This document shows, piece after piece, positions 1 to 8,653 of a stretch of DNA of 50,693 nucleotides; the stretch's first letter is position 1; every line of letters starts with the position of its first letter. The DNA lies in assembly GCA_017621815.1 (NCBI GenBank), contig JAGASK010000004.1:1-50693 (forward strand), given 5' to 3'. This DNA comes from Lachnospiraceae bacterium. GTDB taxonomy: Bacteria > Bacillota > Clostridia > Lachnospirales > Lachnospiraceae. The notes beneath the pieces were generated by a model. It was given only the letters and a program-made list of their open reading frames with translations, did no database searches and was not told the DNA's origin. The translations under genes and the position numbers were made by a program.

Positions 1-150
1 ATGCATGTACCCATGAGGGATGCCATACAGACGGCTTCAAGGAGAGCATTTGCAAAAGCATTATTTTGAAAAAATAAAACCGAAAAAGGCATCCTGGAAA
101 AACTGAAAGGTAAGTTGCCAATAAAGTGTTGACACAAACTTCTTAAAATT
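1..150 (+). other. Left-edge intergenic or gene-end sequence
   Basis: No gene is recognised. Two plus-strand frames enter from the left edge open and close quickly, frame 1 at the TGA at 67-69 and frame 3 at a TAA near 75. Either could be the last residues of a gene cut by the window. Nothing in these short tails identifies a family. I see no good terminator hairpin between here and the promoter at 156. Confidence 0.2.
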
Positions 151-155
151 CCATG

Positions 156-184
156 TTGAAAAACGGAAATAAGTCATATATAAT
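156..184 (+). promoter_or_regulatory. Sigma-A type promoter for the first lipoprotein
   Basis: TTGAAA at 156-161 and TATAAT at 179-184 are 17 bp apart. This is a near-consensus vegetative promoter about 48 bp upstream of the start codon at 233. Transcription may continue into glyS and alaS, because the gaps that follow are short. Confidence 0.7.
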
Positions 185-232
185 GGATTGGGTAAAAATA
201 GAGACGGAATTTTTTAAAGAGCGGGAGTCATA

Positions 233-862
233 ATGAGTATAAGCAGATTTTTTCCTCAAAAGAATAGTCTTTGCAAAGTTACGGCAATGTTCTGTGTTGC
301 AGGGGCAATGGCGCTTACAGCCTGTGCAGGCAGCGGGGCTGAAGAGGAAAGTACGGTTTCCATTACCAGGGAAGGAAAGATAAATTCTCATATTGTAGAA
401 AGCTTTGACAAGACCTATTATGATAAGGATGAATTGCAGCAGAGAATACTGCAGGAAGCAGCTTCTTATAACAGGGCTGCGGGTGAAGGCGCCGTTTCCG
501 TTGAAAAGGTTACTGTTGAAAACGGATTTGCCAATGTGGAAATGACCTATGGAAAAGCCTCGGATTACGCAGACTTCAATAACAGAGTCTTTTTTATAGG
601 AACTGCTGAGGAAGCGCAGGAGGCAGGATATGATTTAAATACAGTGCTGTCTTCCGTAAAGGATGAATATGAAACAGTGGGAAAATCCGATATACTTGCA
701 ATGGAAGATGTCCGGATTTTGATTACGGATATGAAGGAACCGGTCACTTTAAACGGTAAGGCGGCATATATCAGCGGAAACGTTGTAGCGGATAAGAAAT
801 TAAAGACAGTTTATTTTGATGAAGAATCGGAAGAACTGGCTTATATATTGTATACTGACTGA
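233..862 (+). CDS. Small secreted lipoprotein of unknown function
   Basis: This 209-residue protein has a basic N-terminus, a hydrophobic stretch and a lipobox (LTAC, Cys31), so it should be a lipid-anchored exported protein. The mature part is acidic and soluble, with no motif I recognise; it may be a small alpha/beta extracytoplasmic domain. The start is supported by GGGAG about 6 bp upstream and by the consensus promoter at 156-184. It lies 50 bp upstream of glyS in the same direction, which allows co-transcription but does not suggest a shared function. Confidence 0.7.
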   Translation: MSISRFFPQKNSLCKVTAMFCVAGAMALTACAGSGAEEESTVSITREGKINSHIVESFDKTYYDKDELQQRILQEAASYNRAAGEGAVSVEKVTVENGFANVEMTYGKASDYADFNNRVFFIGTAEEAQEAGYDLNTVLSSVKDEYETVGKSDILAMEDVRILITDMKEPVTLNGKAAYISGNVVADKKLKTVYFDEESEELAYILYTD

Positions 863-912
863 ACTGCCAATGTTCTATAAGTATACCAAATAAAACGAAA
901 GGTATGAGTATC

Positions 913-2301
913 ATGGAAAAAACAATGGAAAAAATCGTTGCCCTGGCAAAAGCAAGAGGATTTGTTTATCCGGGTTCTGAAATCTACGGAGGTCTTGCGA
1001 ATACCTGGGATTACGGTAATCTTGGAGTGGAACTGAAGAATAATGTAAAAAAGGCATGGTGGCAGAAATTCATTATGGAAAATCAGTACAATGTGGGAGT
1101 TGACTGTGCAATTCTGATGAATCCTCAGACCTGGGTGGCTTCCGGTCACCTTGGTGGTTTTTCAGACCCTTTAATGGATTGTAAGGAATGCCATGAACGT
1201 TTCAGGGCAGATAAAATTATTGAGGATTATGCAGCTGAACATAATATGGAACTGGACGGCTCCATTGACGGCTGGTCACAGGAAAAAATGAAGGCATTTA
1301 TTGAAGACAATAATGTGCCCTGTCCTACCTGCGGAAAACACAATTTTACAGATATCCGTCAGTTCAATCTGATGTTTAAAACCTTCCAGGGTGTTACTGA
1401 GGATGCCAAGAATACTGTATACTTAAGACCTGAAACTGCACAGGGGATTTTCGTTAATTTTAAGAATGTACAGAGAACCTCACGTAAAAAGATTCCTTTC
1501 GGCATCGGACAGATTGGCAAGTCCTTCCGTAATGAGATTACGCCCGGAAACTTTACTTTCCGTACAAGGGAATTTGAGCAGATGGAGCTGGAGTTTTTCT
1601 GTGAGCCCGATACAGATCTTGAATGGTTTGCTTATTGGAAGCAGTTCTGCATAGACTGGTTGAAATCCCTGGGTATGAAGGATGAAGAAATGCGTGTGCG
1701 TGACCATGAAAAGGAGGAATTATCTTTCTATTCCAAAGCAACCACAGATATTGAGTTTTTATTCCCCTTCGGATGGGGTGAACTCTGGGGCATTGCTGAC
1801 AGAACTGATTATGATTTGACACAGCATCAGAATACATCAGGTCAGGATTTAACCTATTTTGATGACCAGAAAAACTGGAAATATGTGCCTTATGTTATTG
1901 AACCCTCACTGGGAGCAGACCGAGTGGTACTTGCTTTCCTGTGTGCTGCTTATGATGAAGAGGAAATCGGAGAGGGAGATGTGCGCACCGTGCTTCATTT
2001 CCATCCGGCACTTGCACCTGTAAAAATCGGTGTGCTTCCTTTGTCCAAGAAGCTAAATGAAGGCGCAGAAAAGATTTTCCTTGAGCTTTCCAGGAAATAT
2101 AACTGTGAATTTGATGACAGGGGAAATATCGGTAAAAGATACCGCCGTCAGGATGAAATCGGAACTCCGTTCTGCATTACCTATGATTTTGATTCCGAAA
2201 CGGATGGCTGCGTAACTGTCAGATTCAGGGATTCCATGGAGCAGGAGCGTGTTGCCATTGACAGTCTGGACGCTTATTTTGCAGATAAGTTTACATTCTA
2301 G
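913..2301 (+). CDS. glyS: Glycyl-tRNA synthetase, single-chain dimeric type
   Basis: This class II synthetase charges tRNA-Gly with glycine and ATP in the cytoplasm. The 462-residue chain matches the eukaryote/Gram-positive alpha2 type rather than the alpha2beta2 type. Visible features are the N-terminal YPGSEIYGG segment, two Cys pairs in an insertion (CKEC and CPTC, a probable Zn knuckle), the motif 2 region with RNEI and [15 protein letters not shown], motif 3 near [10 protein letters not shown], and a C-terminal anticodon-binding domain. The ATG at 904 sits only 1 bp after AAAGG, while the ATG at 913 has proper spacing, so 913 is chosen. No T-box leader precedes it. alaS follows after 41 bp. 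Confidence 0.95.
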   Translation: MEKTMEKIVALAKARGFVYPGSEIYGGLANTWDYGNLGVELKNNVKKAWWQKFIMENQYNVGVDCAILMNPQTWVASGHLGGFSDPLMDCKECHERFRADKIIEDYAAEHNMELDGSIDGWSQEKMKAFIEDNNVPCPTCGKHNFTDIRQFNLMFKTFQGVTEDAKNTVYLRPETAQGIFVNFKNVQRTSRKKIPFGIGQIGKSFRNEITPGNFTFRTREFEQMELEFFCEPDTDLEWFAYWKQFCIDWLKSLGMKDEEMRVRDHEKEELSFYSKATTDIEFLFPFGWGELWGIADRTDYDLTQHQNTSGQDLTYFDDQKNWKYVPYVIEPSLGADRVVLAFLCAAYDEEEIGEGDVRTVLHFHPALAPVKIGVLPLSKKLNEGAEKIFLELSRKYNCEFDDRGNIGKRYRRQDEIGTPFCITYDFDSETDGCVTVRFRDSMEQERVAIDSLDAYFADKFTF

Positions 2302-2342
2302 GCAGCAAGTTGCCGATGATGAAAAATGAGGAGAAAGAAGAT

Positions 2343-5000
2343 ATGAGACAATTCACTTCAGATGAACTGAGAAAGACCTGGAAACAATTTTATATAGAGC
2401 GGGGACATGTGGATGTGGGGGCAGTTTCCCTTGTATCCGATGGTTCCACCGGAGTGCTTTTTAATGTAGCCGGAATGCAGCCCCTGATGCCCTATTTATT
2501 AGGACAGAAGCATCCTTTGGGAACGAGGCTCTGCAATGTACAGGGATGTGTCCGTACCAACGATATTGATTCTGTAGGTGATAAGAGCCATGTGACTTTT
2601 TTTGAAATGATGGGAAGCTGGAGCCTTGGAGATTATTTCAAGAAGGAACGCTGTCAGTGGAGCTTTGAACTTTTGACTCAGGTGTTCGGTTTTGATGCTG
2701 ACCACCTTGCCGCAACAGTATTTGCGGGAGATGAGAATGCCCCCAGAGATGAGGAAGGCGCACAATACCGTATTGCTTCCGGTTTTAAGAAAGAAAACAT
2801 TTACTATTTACCGGCAGAAGATAACTGGTGGGGATTAGAGTACGGTCCCTGCGGACCTGACAGCGAGATGTTTTATGTAGCTGACAGGCCGGATTGCGGA
2901 CCGGATTGCGGACCGGGCTGCCATTGCGGAAAATATACGGAACTTGGAAATGATGTTTTCATGCAGTACGAAAAGCATCATGACGGAAGCCTGACTCCTT
3001 TAAAACAGAAAAATGTTGATACCGGATGGGGACTTGAGCGTATTCTGGCATTTTTAAACGGAACCAGGGATGTTTACCAAATTGACTTGTTTGCACCTGT
3101 AATCGCTTATATTGAGAAAGCTTCGGGAACAAAATATGAACAGGATGAAAAACTCACAAGGTCTATGAGAATTCTGGCAGATCATATTCGTACCAGTGTT
3201 ATGCTGATAGGGGATGAAGCCAGGCTTCTGCCCTCCAATGCAGGCGCCGGATATGTACTTCGCCGGTTAATCCGCCGTGCTGTAAGACATGGACGGGTAC
3301 TGAATATGAGCGTAGAAAATCTGTTGAAAATTGCGGAAATTTATATTGATGATATTTATGCGGAAAGCTACCCTCTTTTGAAAGAGAATAAGGAGTTTGT
3401 GCTCACAGAACTTCAGAAGGAAATCAACCGTTTTGAAAGCACTGTGGAAAACGGCATGAAGGAATTCCGCAAAATTCTTGAACAGAAGCAAAAAGCAGGC
3501 TTAAGTGAAATTGACGGTAAGTCAGCATTTTATTTATATGATACCTTTGGCTTCCCCATCGAATTGACTGTGGAAATGGCACAGGAAGAGGGGCTGAAGG
3601 TGGATGAAGCAGGTTTTGCCAGGGCTATGGAAGAGCAGAAACAGAAGGCAAGGGATAATCAGAATTTCTCGGCAAAGCTTTCTGTGGAAAATGCCGGATT
3701 ATATGAGAGCCTGGACGCTTCTGTTGTCAGTGAATTTGTGGGTTATGATACATTAACGGCAGAAAGCAGTATCGCAGCCATGAATTCCGGAAGTGAATGG
3801 AAGGATGCATTAAGTGAAGGAGAAGAGGGAACCGTAATTACTTTTAAGACACCTTTTTATGCAACAATGGGCGGACAGAAGGGGGATTTTGGAGTAATAA
3901 GCACCGATAAAGGTACCTTTGAGGTTCAGGATACAATCAAACTGCCGGGAGGCAGAATCGGACATATCGGCAAAGTTGTGTCCGGCACTATTTCTCAGGG
4001 TGATAAAGCGGAACTTTCGGTTTCCGAACTGAACCGCGGCAATACCTGTAAGAATCATACTGCAACTCATCTTTTGCAGGAGGCACTGCGTGAGGTATTG
4101 GGAGACCATGTAGAGCAGTCAGGTTCTTATCAGGATGGTGAGAGAACACGTTTTGATTTCAGCCATGGACAGGCTATGACAGCAGAGGAAATCCGAAGGG
4201 TTGAAGAGATTGTAAATGACAAGATTGCAGAGGATTTACCGGTTGAAACCAGAGTAATGAGTCTGGAAGAAGCAAAGAAAACAGGAGCTATGGCTCTCTT
4301 TGGCGAGAAGTATGGAGATGTGGTCCGTGTAGTTATGATCGGAGATTTTTCGAAAGAATTGTGCGGCGGTACCCATGTGGGACACACAGGGGAGATTGCT
4401 TCTTTTAAGATTCTTTCTGAATCCGGTGTGGCTGCCGGTATACGCCGTATTGAAGCAATTACGGGCAGAAATGTGATGGCTTATTATCAGGATATGGAAG
4501 AAAAGCTGAATGATACAGCCAGGGTTTTGAAAACTTCTCCGGCATCTCTTTTGGAACGTGCGCAGCACCTGATGGCTGAATTGAAGGCACTTCAGAGTGA
4601 AAATGAATCTTTAAAGAGCAAAGCGGCCAAGGAAGCTTTAGGCGATGTTATGAATCAGGTAGTGGAAGTAAAAGGAGTTAAACTGCTTGCTGCCAGGGTT
4701 TCCGGTGTTGATATGAATGGTCTGCGCGATTTGGGAGACCAGCTTAAAGCCAAATTAGGTGAAGGCGTCATTGTCCTGATTTCCGACCTGGACGGAAAAG
4801 TAAACATGGTGGCAATGGCAACCGAAGGAGCCATGTCAAGAGGCGCTCATGCCGGCAATCTGATTAAAGGAATTGCTGCATTAGTCGGCGGAGGCGGCGG
4901 CGGACGTCCTAATATGGCGCAGGCAGGTGGTAAGAATCCTGCGGGAATTGATGCTGCCATATCAGAATCTTCTAAAGTTTTAGAAGGCCAGCTGCAGTAA
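2343..5000 (+). CDS. alaS: Alanyl-tRNA synthetase
   Basis: This enzyme charges tRNA-Ala and edits mischarged Ser/Gly. The 885 residues hold an N-terminal class II catalytic domain (FTSDELRKTW start, with a Cys-rich CGPDCGPGCHC insertion typical of clostridial AlaRS), a tRNA-recognition region, an editing domain with the HTATH metal motif and CGGTH, a coiled-coil stretch around residues 730-760, and a C-terminal DHHA1 domain with a Gly-rich GGGGGGRPNMAQAGG motif. GAGGAGA 8 bp upstream of the ATG at 2343 sets the start; an open extension back to 2310 has no comparable ribosome-binding site. It follows glyS closely and probably shares its transcript. Confidence 0.96.
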   Translation: MRQFTSDELRKTWKQFYIERGHVDVGAVSLVSDGSTGVLFNVAGMQPLMPYLLGQKHPLGTRLCNVQGCVRTNDIDSVGDKSHVTFFEMMGSWSLGDYFKKERCQWSFELLTQVFGFDADHLAATVFAGDENAPRDEEGAQYRIASGFKKENIYYLPAEDNWWGLEYGPCGPDSEMFYVADRPDCGPDCGPGCHCGKYTELGNDVFMQYEKHHDGSLTPLKQKNVDTGWGLERILAFLNGTRDVYQIDLFAPVIAYIEKASGTKYEQDEKLTRSMRILADHIRTSVMLIGDEARLLPSNAGAGYVLRRLIRRAVRHGRVLNMSVENLLKIAEIYIDDIYAESYPLLKENKEFVLTELQKEINRFESTVENGMKEFRKILEQKQKAGLSEIDGKSAFYLYDTFGFPIELTVEMAQEEGLKVDEAGFARAMEEQKQKARDNQNFSAKLSVENAGLYESLDASVVSEFVGYDTLTAESSIAAMNSGSEWKDALSEGEEGTVITFKTPFYATMGGQKGDFGVISTDKGTFEVQDTIKLPGGRIGHIGKVVSGTISQGDKAELSVSELNRGNTCKNHTATHLLQEALREVLGDHVEQSGSYQDGERTRFDFSHGQAMTAEEIRRVEEIVNDKIAEDLPVETRVMSLEEAKKTGAMALFGEKYGDVVRVVMIGDFSKELCGGTHVGHTGEIASFKILSESGVAAGIRRIEAITGRNVMAYYQDMEEKLNDTARVLKTSPASLLERAQHLMAELKALQSENESLKSKAAKEALGDVMNQVVEVKGVKLLAARVSGVDMNGLRDLGDQLKAKLGEGVIVLISDLDGKVNMVAMATEGAMSRGAHAGNLIKGIAALVGGGGGGRPNMAQAGGKNPAGIDAAISESSKVLEGQLQ

Positions 5001-5080
5001 GATTCAAAGCCGGATGACGGATATAATGCGGGATTAAAGCAAAAAGCAAAGCAAAATAACAAGAAATAGTAAAATTTTGG

Positions 5081-5108
5081 TTGACTTGTGTTAAAATTAT
5101 GATATAAT
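5081..5108 (+). promoter_or_regulatory. Promoter of rpsU
   Basis: TTGACT at 5081-5086 and TATAAT at 5103-5108 are separated by 16 bp. It lies in an AT-rich gap after alaS and gives S21 its own transcript with a leader of about 95 nt. Confidence 0.75.
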
Positions 5109-5114
5109 CATATA

Positions 5115-5200
5115 CGTGCACAGGTAGGAAATCTGCGTCAAGGCACGAATAAAAACCCAATCAGTCGTGTTACTAGGAAGGGACTGAAGGGAGGTCAGGG
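5115..5200 (+). promoter_or_regulatory. Structured rpsU leader
   Basis: The leader between the promoter and the S21 start contains two inverted repeats that could form hairpins: CGTGC at 5115-5119 with GCACG at 5143-5147, and TCAGTC at 5161-5166 with GACTGA at 5182-5187. The second is just upstream of the GGGAGG and AGGG segments near the start codon. It could be an autoregulatory leader or simply a stable 5' UTR. I know of no named family for it. Confidence 0.35.
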
Positions 5201-5208
5201 TGTAAGAG

Positions 5209-5385
5209 ATGTCAAATGTAATCGTAAAAGAGAACGAGACTTTAGATAGCGCTTTACGTCGTTTCAAAAGAAGCTGCGCAAAAGCTGGTATCCAGCAGGA
5301 AATTCGTAAAAGAGAACATTACGAAAAGCCCAGCGTAAGACGTAAGAAGAAATCTGAAGCTGCAAGAAAACGTAAATACAACTAA
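5209..5385 (+). CDS. rpsU: 30S ribosomal protein S21
   Basis: This 58-residue, strongly basic protein begins [20 protein letters not shown] and ends in a Lys/Arg-rich tail, the usual length and layout of bacterial S21. S21 binds the 30S subunit near the platform and helps initiation. It is a single-gene unit, with a consensus promoter at 5081-5108, a structured leader, and a hairpin 14 bp after the stop. The AGGG at 5197-5200 gives the normal 8-bp spacing to this ATG; the stronger GGGAGG is further upstream. Confidence 0.97.
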   Translation: MSNVIVKENETLDSALRRFKRSCAKAGIQQEIRKREHYEKPSVRRKKKSEAARKRKYN

Positions 5386-5398
5386 TAATAACACATGT

Positions 5399-5432
5399 AA
5401 AGTTCCTGATAGTATTATCAGGAACTTTCTTG
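5399..5432 (+). terminator. Intrinsic terminator after rpsU
   Basis: A perfect 12-bp stem (AAAGTTCCTGAT at 5399-5410 with ATCAGGAACTTT at 5417-5428) around a 6-nt loop is followed by a short, interrupted T stretch (TTTCTT). It lies directly behind the rpsU stop. Confidence 0.75.
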
Positions 5433-5504
5433 CGTTACAGAGGAAGGCAGTTCAGAACTGCTTCGCGCTTCACAGGCGGCTTTTCTTAATATTAACTAAA
5501 ATTC

Positions 5505-5533
5505 TTGAGTTTGAAGATAATTTCTGATATGAT
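5505..5533 (+). promoter_or_regulatory. Promoter of the CmpB-like membrane protein gene
   Basis: TTGAGT at 5505-5510 and TATGAT at 5528-5533 are 17 bp apart, about 57 bp upstream of the start at 5590. The rpsU terminator upstream supports an independent unit. Confidence 0.55.
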
Positions 5534-5589
5534 ACGTTTTATGTTATATAACTGATAAATGAGCAAGAGGGAGAAAGGTTTGAGTTGCT

Positions 5590-6183
5590 ATGTGGACAAG
5601 AGAAATGTTTGGAACTGATGTATATCATCTGATTGCTGCGTTCATTATTTACAGCATGCTGGGGTGGCTGGTGGAATCCATTTATATGTCATTTTGCAAC
5701 AGAAAATTGACGAACAGAGGATTTGGAAGAGGACCTTTTTGTCCGATTTACGGGTTTGGCGGCGTTATCGGATATTTGATATTGAGTCCGTTAAGCGGAC
5801 ATTACATAAAGTTATATCTTGTGGGTGCTTTTCTGGCAACAACCTTTGAATATCTGGTGGGCCGGCTGATGCTGAAAATATTCGGCGAAGTATGGTGGGA
5901 TTATAATGAAAAACCATGTAATTTCCAGGGAATTATCTGCCTTGAAAGTACGGTAGCATGGGGATTTTATGCAATCATTATTATTATGTTCCTTCATGGC
6001 AGGATTATAAACTTTATAGACAGATATGATTTTGTATGGGGAGTGGGAGCCTGCAGGCTGGTGCTTTTTGTTGTAACGGTGGATTATGTAATTAAGCTTT
6101 ACGGTATATTCAAGGAAAATCTGATTGAATATAAAGAAAAAATAGTGGACAGGTATCAGTCCTTCAGAACCAGATGGTATTAA
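5590..6183 (+). CDS. Multipass membrane protein, putative ABC permease of the CmpB family
   Basis: This 197-residue protein has about five hydrophobic segments. Its motifs, such as YSMLGWLVESIY near the N-terminus, NRGFGRGPFCPIYGFG after the first helix and a conserved GIICLEST, match the family annotated as putative ABC transporter permease (ABC_trans_CmpB type). The family's substrate is not known to me, and no ATPase lies nearby. It appears to be monocistronic, between its own promoter and a terminator at 6204. The start at 5590 has a GGGAGAAAGG segment about 10 bp upstream. Confidence 0.75.
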   Translation: MWTREMFGTDVYHLIAAFIIYSMLGWLVESIYMSFCNRKLTNRGFGRGPFCPIYGFGGVIGYLILSPLSGHYIKLYLVGAFLATTFEYLVGRLMLKIFGEVWWDYNEKPCNFQGIICLESTVAWGFYAIIIIMFLHGRIINFIDRYDFVWGVGACRLVLFVVTVDYVIKLYGIFKENLIEYKEKIVDRYQSFRTRWY

Positions 6184-6203
6184 TTATAAAAATATGTTCT
6201 TTT

Positions 6204-6236
6204 GAGAGGGTAAAGCGAAATTTACTCTCTTTTTTA
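6204..6236 (+). terminator. Intrinsic terminator after the CmpB-like gene
   Basis: GAGAGGGTAAA (6204-6214) pairs with TTTACTCTC (6221-6229) with a small bulge and a GCGAAA loop. A run of T residues follows (6230-6235). Confidence 0.75.
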
Positions 6237-6321
6237 TTCCCCGCTTTTTTCCTGGACTTGCATTATGAAGTGTATAAAAGCATATCCATGGTAATAGAAT
6301 ACATACGGGGAGAGTTGACTG

Positions 6322-7488
6322 GTGAAAAAAATATGGAAAGTAACCCTATGCTATGTGATAAGCATAACCTTTTTGATGATGAGCTTCCTGGAGGTGAAAG
6401 CAGCACCGGAAGTAGAAGCTCCTTCTTATATTTTAATTGAAGCATCTACAGGGCAGGTTATATGCGAGGAAAATGCCACAGAAAGAAGAAGCCCGGCAAG
6501 TATTACCAAAATAATGACCCTTCTTTTAATTTTTGAGCATTTGAATACCGGACGGATTAATTTAAACAGTGAGGTAATGACAAGCGCCTATGCAAAATCA
6601 ATGGGCGGCTCTCAGGTATTTTTGGAAGAGGGAGAAATTCAGACACTGGATACCATCATTAAATGCATTGCGGTTGCTTCCGGTAATGATGCCAGTGTGG
6701 CGGCAGCGGAGTTTATTGCCGGGAGTGAAGCGGAATTTGTAAAAATGATGAATGAAAAAGCCCAGGAACTGGGAATGCATGACACTCATTTTGAAGATTG
6801 CTGCGGACTTACGGAATCGGATAATCATTATACCACTGCCAAAGATGTGGCAATCATGTCCAGGGAACTGATTACAAAGTATCCTGAAGTTTTTAACTAT
6901 ACAAAGATTTGGATGGAGGACATTACCCATGTTACACAGAAAGGGACATCCACATTCACTTTGTCCAGTACAAACAAACTGCTGAAAATGTATGAATGGA
7001 CCACAGGATTGAAAACAGGTTCTACCAGCAAGGCGCTGTATTGCCTTTCAGCTACGGCAAGTAAGGACAACATTGATTTGATTGCAGTGGTCATGGGTTC
7101 CCCCAACAATAAAGTAAGATTCCAGGATGCCATGGCACTTCTGAACTATGGATACAGTGTCAGCGCGCTTTATGAAGATACAAATGAAGATAAGCTTCCT
7201 TCCATACCGGTAAAGGGCGGCGTTCAGGATGAGGCATCCCTGATTTATCAGGGACCTTTCCGCTATCTGGATATTACCGGAAGCAATTTGAATACCATTG
7301 AGAAAACAATCAGCCTGCCTGCGGAAATTGCAGCTCCTGTAAAAAGAGGCGATGCCATAGGGGAAGCAGTTTATACACTGGACGGAAAAAGAATCGGCAG
7401 CGTATCCATCCTGTCCGACGTCACTATCGAAAAAGCAAAATATAAGGATTATGTCATAAAAGTATGGAAACTGTTTTGTAGTTTCTAA
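6322..7488 (+). CDS. D-alanyl-D-alanine carboxypeptidase (peptidase S11, PBP5/DacF type)
   Basis: This secreted or membrane-bound enzyme trims the terminal D-Ala from peptidoglycan stem peptides. All three active-site motifs are visible: SITK (Ser60 to Lys63), SGN (120-122) and KTG (231-233). The N-terminus is a signal peptide ending near VKA. After the catalytic domain there is a beta-rich PBP5 C-terminal domain and a short hydrophobic tail (VIKVWKLF), suited to peripheral membrane attachment. Translation starts at GTG 6322 with GGGGAGAG upstream; no in-frame ATG is better placed. A second S11 paralogue lies at 10705. Confidence 0.9.
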   Translation: MKKIWKVTLCYVISITFLMMSFLEVKAAPEVEAPSYILIEASTGQVICEENATERRSPASITKIMTLLLIFEHLNTGRINLNSEVMTSAYAKSMGGSQVFLEEGEIQTLDTIIKCIAVASGNDASVAAAEFIAGSEAEFVKMMNEKAQELGMHDTHFEDCCGLTESDNHYTTAKDVAIMSRELITKYPEVFNYTKIWMEDITHVTQKGTSTFTLSSTNKLLKMYEWTTGLKTGSTSKALYCLSATASKDNIDLIAVVMGSPNNKVRFQDAMALLNYGYSVSALYEDTNEDKLPSIPVKGGVQDEASLIYQGPFRYLDITGSNLNTIEKTISLPAEIAAPVKRGDAIGEAVYTLDGKRIGSVSILSDVTIEKAKYKDYVIKVWKLFCSF

Positions 7489-7505
7489 GATATTATGTTA
7501 AAATG

Positions 7506-7660
7506 TGACTTATCGGAACAAAACCAAGCGACGCGAAGCGGCATTGCGCAAACCGGAGGTTTGTGTTTTTGCCCGATAAGTCAGCGACAAAATCAGAGAG
7601 CACCGAAGGTGCGGCGGCTGCGAAGCAGCCGGATTTTGGAGCCTGAAAAGGAGCAAAACC
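7506..7660 (+). other. Highly structured RNA or palindromic repeat element
   Basis: The spacer between the carboxypeptidase and the phosphoesterase is packed with inverted repeats. TGACTTATCGG (7506-7516) pairs with CCGATAAGTCA (7573-7583). Inside is CAAACC-GGA-GGTTTG (7549-7563) and a CGC-GAA-GCG motif (7532-7540). A second arm, CAAAATC (7588-7594) with GATTTTG (7632-7638), encloses CACC-GAA-GGTG (7601-7611) and GGCTGC-GAA-GCAGCC (7616-7630). An AAAACCAAG word recurs at 7520-7528 and 7655-7663. It could be a structured leader controlling the downstream gene or a dispersed palindromic repeat. I cannot assign it to a known family. Confidence 0.6.
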
Positions 7661-7662
7661 AA

Positions 7663-8514
7663 GTGATAATATTTTTATGTGTGATAGCAGCCATAGCGCT
7701 ATTTTTTATTTTAGTGATGATAATAGACTGCAATCGTTTTGTGGTCAGAGAATATACCTGTGTTTCGGAAAAACTTCATAAGGAAGGTAAATTTATTCTT
7801 TTATCGGATTTGCACAATAAGTCCTTTGGAAAGGATAATGCAAGACTGCTTCATGCCATTGAAAAAGAAAAGCCTGATGCAATTTTAATAGCGGGAGATA
7901 TGTATACATCTGCAAAGAATAAGGACAATTTTGAGGTGGCGGAGTTTGTAAGCCGGCTTGCCGGGAAATATCCTGTTTATTACGCCAATGGTAATCATGA
8001 GCATAAGACCAGGCTGTATCCGGAGGTTTTCGGCAGCATGTACCGGGATTATATGGAGAAAATAGAGGCTGCGGGAGTTGTCGTTCTGGTCAATGATAAG
8101 GTTTTTCTGCCGAACTATAACATGGAAATATACGGATTGGAAATAGAAAGAGAGTATTATAAAAAGTTTGTAAATCAGTCCATGGAAAAAAAATATCTGA
8201 CAGAAACCCTTGGAAAACCGGACCTTTGGAAGTTTAATCTGCTGATTGCGCACAATCCTGATTATTTTGATGCTTATGCGGACTGGGGAGCCGACCTTAC
8301 GGTATCGGGACATGTACATGGGGGATTGATGCGGCTGCCTGTGCTGGGAGGAGTGATATCTCCAAAGCTTAAATTGTTTCCCCATTATGACGGAGGCAGA
8401 TTTGAAAAGGGAAGAGGCGTGATGATTTTGGGGAGAGGACTTGGAACCCACACCCTTCCAATCAGAATTTTTAATCCGGGGGAACTGGTGGTAATTCATT
8501 TCCGCAGACAATGA
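7663..8514 (+). CDS. Membrane-anchored metallophosphoesterase (YaeI/YkuE-like)
   Basis: This calcineurin-like phosphoesterase has 283 residues. One N-terminal membrane helix (residues 2-21) is followed by the metal-binding motifs in order: SDLH (Asp49, His51), GD (Asp79), GNHE (111-113), AHNPD and GHVHGG. Relatives act on lipid-linked or nucleotide phosphoesters; the substrate here is unknown. The frame stays open back to 7495, but that stretch is the palindromic element, and AAGGAG lies about 9 bp before GTG 7663, where the membrane helix begins. I therefore take 7663 as the start. Confidence 0.85.
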   Translation: MIIFLCVIAAIALFFILVMIIDCNRFVVREYTCVSEKLHKEGKFILLSDLHNKSFGKDNARLLHAIEKEKPDAILIAGDMYTSAKNKDNFEVAEFVSRLAGKYPVYYANGNHEHKTRLYPEVFGSMYRDYMEKIEAAGVVVLVNDKVFLPNYNMEIYGLEIEREYYKKFVNQSMEKKYLTETLGKPDLWKFNLLIAHNPDYFDAYADWGADLTVSGHVHGGLMRLPVLGGVISPKLKLFPHYDGGRFEKGRGVMILGRGLGTHTLPIRIFNPGELVVIHFRRQ

Positions 8515-8530
8515 GCCGGATGCGGCACCT

Positions 8531-8584
8531 GTAAACGGATGAATGCTGTAAACGAATGAGCATTGCAATAGGATGCAATAGGAT
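8531..8584 (+). repeat. Short imperfect tandem repeats
   Basis: Behind the phosphoesterase stop, GTAAACGGATGAATGC (8531-8546) is followed by the similar GTAAACGAATGAGCAT, and GCAATAGGAT occurs twice head to tail (8565-8574 and 8575-8584). These look like slippage repeats; no coding or regulatory role is evident. Confidence 0.6.
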
Positions 8585-8590
8585 GAACAG

Positions 8591-8619
8591 TTGACTGAAA
8601 AATCGTAACATGATAAAAT
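8591..8619 (+). promoter_or_regulatory. Promoter of deoC, with extended -10
   Basis: TTGACT at 8591-8596 and TAAAAT at 8614-8619 are 17 bp apart, and TG at 8611-8612 gives an extended -10. The deoC start is 35 bp downstream. This promoter could also drive scpA and scpB. Confidence 0.7.
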
Positions 8620-8653
8620 TTAAAACTGCATGAGAAAAAGGGAGGAATCTGAA

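Noticed and set aside
863-912. T-box leader in front of glyS or alaS
   Set aside because: The gaps are about 40-50 bp, too short for a T-box, and no T-box sequence or antiterminator is present.
6174-6440. Plus-strand frame spanning the terminator and the start of the carboxypeptidase
   Set aside because: It reads through a terminator hairpin and overlaps a clear signal peptide and S11 gene in another frame.
7495-7662. N-terminal extension of the metallophosphoesterase by 56 codons
   Set aside because: The frame is open, but the DNA is made of perfect inverted repeats, the encoded peptide is low-quality, and a good ribosome-binding site precedes GTG 7663, where the membrane helix starts.
7885-8568. 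Minus-strand open frame of about 227 codons opposite the phosphoesterase
   Set aside because: The plus strand carries all metallophosphoesterase motifs; the opposite frame has no recognisable domain and no initiation signal.
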